A stretch of 6,584 nucleotides of DNA, taken from the NCBI GenBank assembly GCA_029978815.1, contig JAPOIQ010000064.1, positions 1 through 6,584 of the forward strand, in the 5' to 3' direction. Both the position numbers and the translations under genes were made by a program. Below are positions 5,850-6,584 of the stretch, piece after piece. Every line of letters begins with the position of its first letter. The first letter of the stretch is position 1. Below the pieces are notes generated by a model. It ran no database searches. It was not told the origin of the DNA and worked only from the letters and a program-made list of their open reading frames with translations. This DNA comes from a bacterium (GTDB taxonomy: Bacteria; Actinomycetota; Acidimicrobiia; Acidimicrobiales; Ilumatobacteraceae).

Positions 5850-5878
5850 TGTACACGTGAATTTGTGCGCGCTACGAT
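5850..5878 (+). promoter_or_regulatory. Candidate promoter of the cytochrome P450 gene
   Basis: TGTACA (5850-5855) and TACGAT (5873-5878) are separated by 17 bases, each matching four of six positions of the sigma-70-type consensus, with the TAnnnT core intact. It falls in the 85-base gap between cbiO and the P450 gene, which otherwise holds nothing recognisable. If real, it gives the P450 expression independent of the metal-import operon. Confidence 0.33.
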
Positions 5879-5912
5879 TTCATTCGCAGCAAGAGCGGGG
5901 TATTTGTCATCG

Positions 5913-5919
5913 AAGGGGG
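5913..5919 (+). promoter_or_regulatory. Ribosome binding site of the P450 gene, bearing on its start
   Basis: The purine run AAGGGGG precedes a tandem ATGATG at 5921-5926. It lies only one base from the first ATG but four from the second, so initiation at 5924 is favoured. Confidence 0.5.
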
Positions 5920-5923
5920 AATG

Positions 5924-6584
5924 ATGACTGCAGTTGATCCAGTGTCTGATTGGGCGAATGATTTCGAGATCTTTGATCCGGAGTTCATCAAGGACCCATA
6001 TTCGGTGTGGGGTGATTTGCGTGAGCAGGGTTGCCCATTTGCGCGCACAGAACGTCGCCAAGTCACCTTTATGCCGACCACCTATGAGGGGGTTCGCTCA
6101 ATTGCGGCCGACACTGAGACCTGGTCATCGTTCTCGATCACTGTCACCCCAGTTCCGCAGTCGTATGACGCGAATGGTGATCGAATTCGTTCGATCATTG
6201 CGACCGATGAGCCCGACCACGCTCCTGACCGTCGCCTCATGTTGCCGTTCTTCTCGCCGAAGGCGGTGGAGAAATACCGTGAACACACCCAGGAGTTGTG
6301 TCGCCGTTTGATTCGCGAGTTCATTGAGGATGGCTCGGCTGATATTGCTGAGCAGTACGCACGGCAGATTCCGCCACGAATCATCGCAGCGATTCTTGGT
6401 ATCGAACCTGAGATGGCCGATGAGTTCACCACATGGGTGCAGGGTGCGCTCGAACTCGGTTTGCAAGACGACGAGATTCGTGAGCATTACGCCTCGATTA
6501 TTCGAAAGTTCTTCCTTGAGCAGATTGAGTACCGCCAAGAGAACCCCGGGGATGACCTGATTTCATTCCTGCTCGATGCAGAAC
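5924..6584 (+). CDS. Cytochrome P450 (N-terminal half, cut by window end)
   Basis: An open frame of 220 codons runs off the window. It begins at the second ATG of a tandem ATGATG (5921 is the alternative). The sequence follows a soluble bacterial P450: FDPEFIKDPYSVWGDLREQGCPF (17-39, helix A and the DPY.....LR motif), TTYEGVRSIAADTETWSS (52-69, helix B region), then DEPDHAPDRRLMLPFFSPKAV (95-115). The latter holds the helix C HxxxR (His99, Arg103) that binds a haem propionate, and the FFSP motif. IIAAILGIEPEMADEF (153-168) is the helix E/F region, and the end PGDDLISFLLDAE (208-220) is the usual lead-in to helix I. The oxygen-activating helix I threonine, ExxR and the haem-ligating Cys lie outside the window. 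There is no membrane anchor, so electrons would come from a ferredoxin or similar partner not seen here. Substrate is unknown. Confidence 0.93.
   Translation, partial: MTAVDPVSDWANDFEIFDPEFIKDPYSVWGDLREQGCPFARTERRQVTFMPTTYEGVRSIAADTETWSSFSITVTPVPQSYDANGDRIRSIIATDEPDHAPDRRLMLPFFSPKAVEKYREHTQELCRRLIREFIEDGSADIAEQYARQIPPRIIAAILGIEPEMADEFTTWVQGALELGLQDDEIREHYASIIRKFFLEQIEYRQENPGDDLISFLLDAE

Overview
The window is ordinary, densely coded bacterial chromosome: eight genes (two cut by the window ends), short intergenic gaps, frequent GTG codons and G+C content that looks to be in the mid-50s percent. No insertion sequence, phage gene, tRNA, rRNA or CRISPR array is visible. Gene content (cytochrome P450, a PhzS-like flavin monooxygenase, a short-chain dehydrogenase, and a Fur-type regulator beside a cobalt/nickel ECF transporter), weak Shine-Dalgarno sites and a TAnnnT-like -10 suggest an actinobacterium. 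A moderate-G+C, aquatic Acidimicrobiia-like lineage is my guess, held with low confidence.

Layout. Positions 1-256 (minus) hold the N-terminal part of a rhodanese-like protein. Divergent from it, 331-1005 (plus) encodes a short-chain dehydrogenase/reductase, overlapped at ATGA by an unrecognised 133-residue protein (1002-1403). Tail to tail with that pair, 10 bases away, is a minus-strand unit: a Fur-family regulator (2736-3149) followed after 38 bases by a PhzS-like FAD monooxygenase (1414-2697). A 186-base regulatory region (3150-3335) separates the regulator from a plus-strand operon, 3336-5835, that encodes a complete cobalt/nickel ECF importer: a CbiM substrate-binding membrane protein with a fused PDGLE (CbiN-like) tail, the CbiQ coupling protein and the CbiO ATPase. 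After an 85-base gap with its own candidate promoter, a cytochrome P450 begins (5924) and runs off the window.

How the parts work together. CbiM captures Ni2+ or Co2+ through its N-terminal Met-His and an internal His, CbiQ couples it to the ATPase, and CbiO powers import. The divergent Fur-family protein is the natural candidate to sense the imported metal. A 23-base imperfect dyad in the shared upstream region (3268-3290) resembles the TTGCAA-N5-TTGCAA operator I remember for the nickel regulator Nur, and it overlaps a candidate promoter of the transporter operon. This metal circuit is the best-supported system in the window. The three oxidoreductases around it (SDR, flavin monooxygenase, P450) could share a catabolic or secondary-metabolite role, but the sequence does not establish a common pathway. 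I see no wholly new system; the items most worth checking are the operator, the altered metal site of the regulator, and the non-canonical SDR active site.
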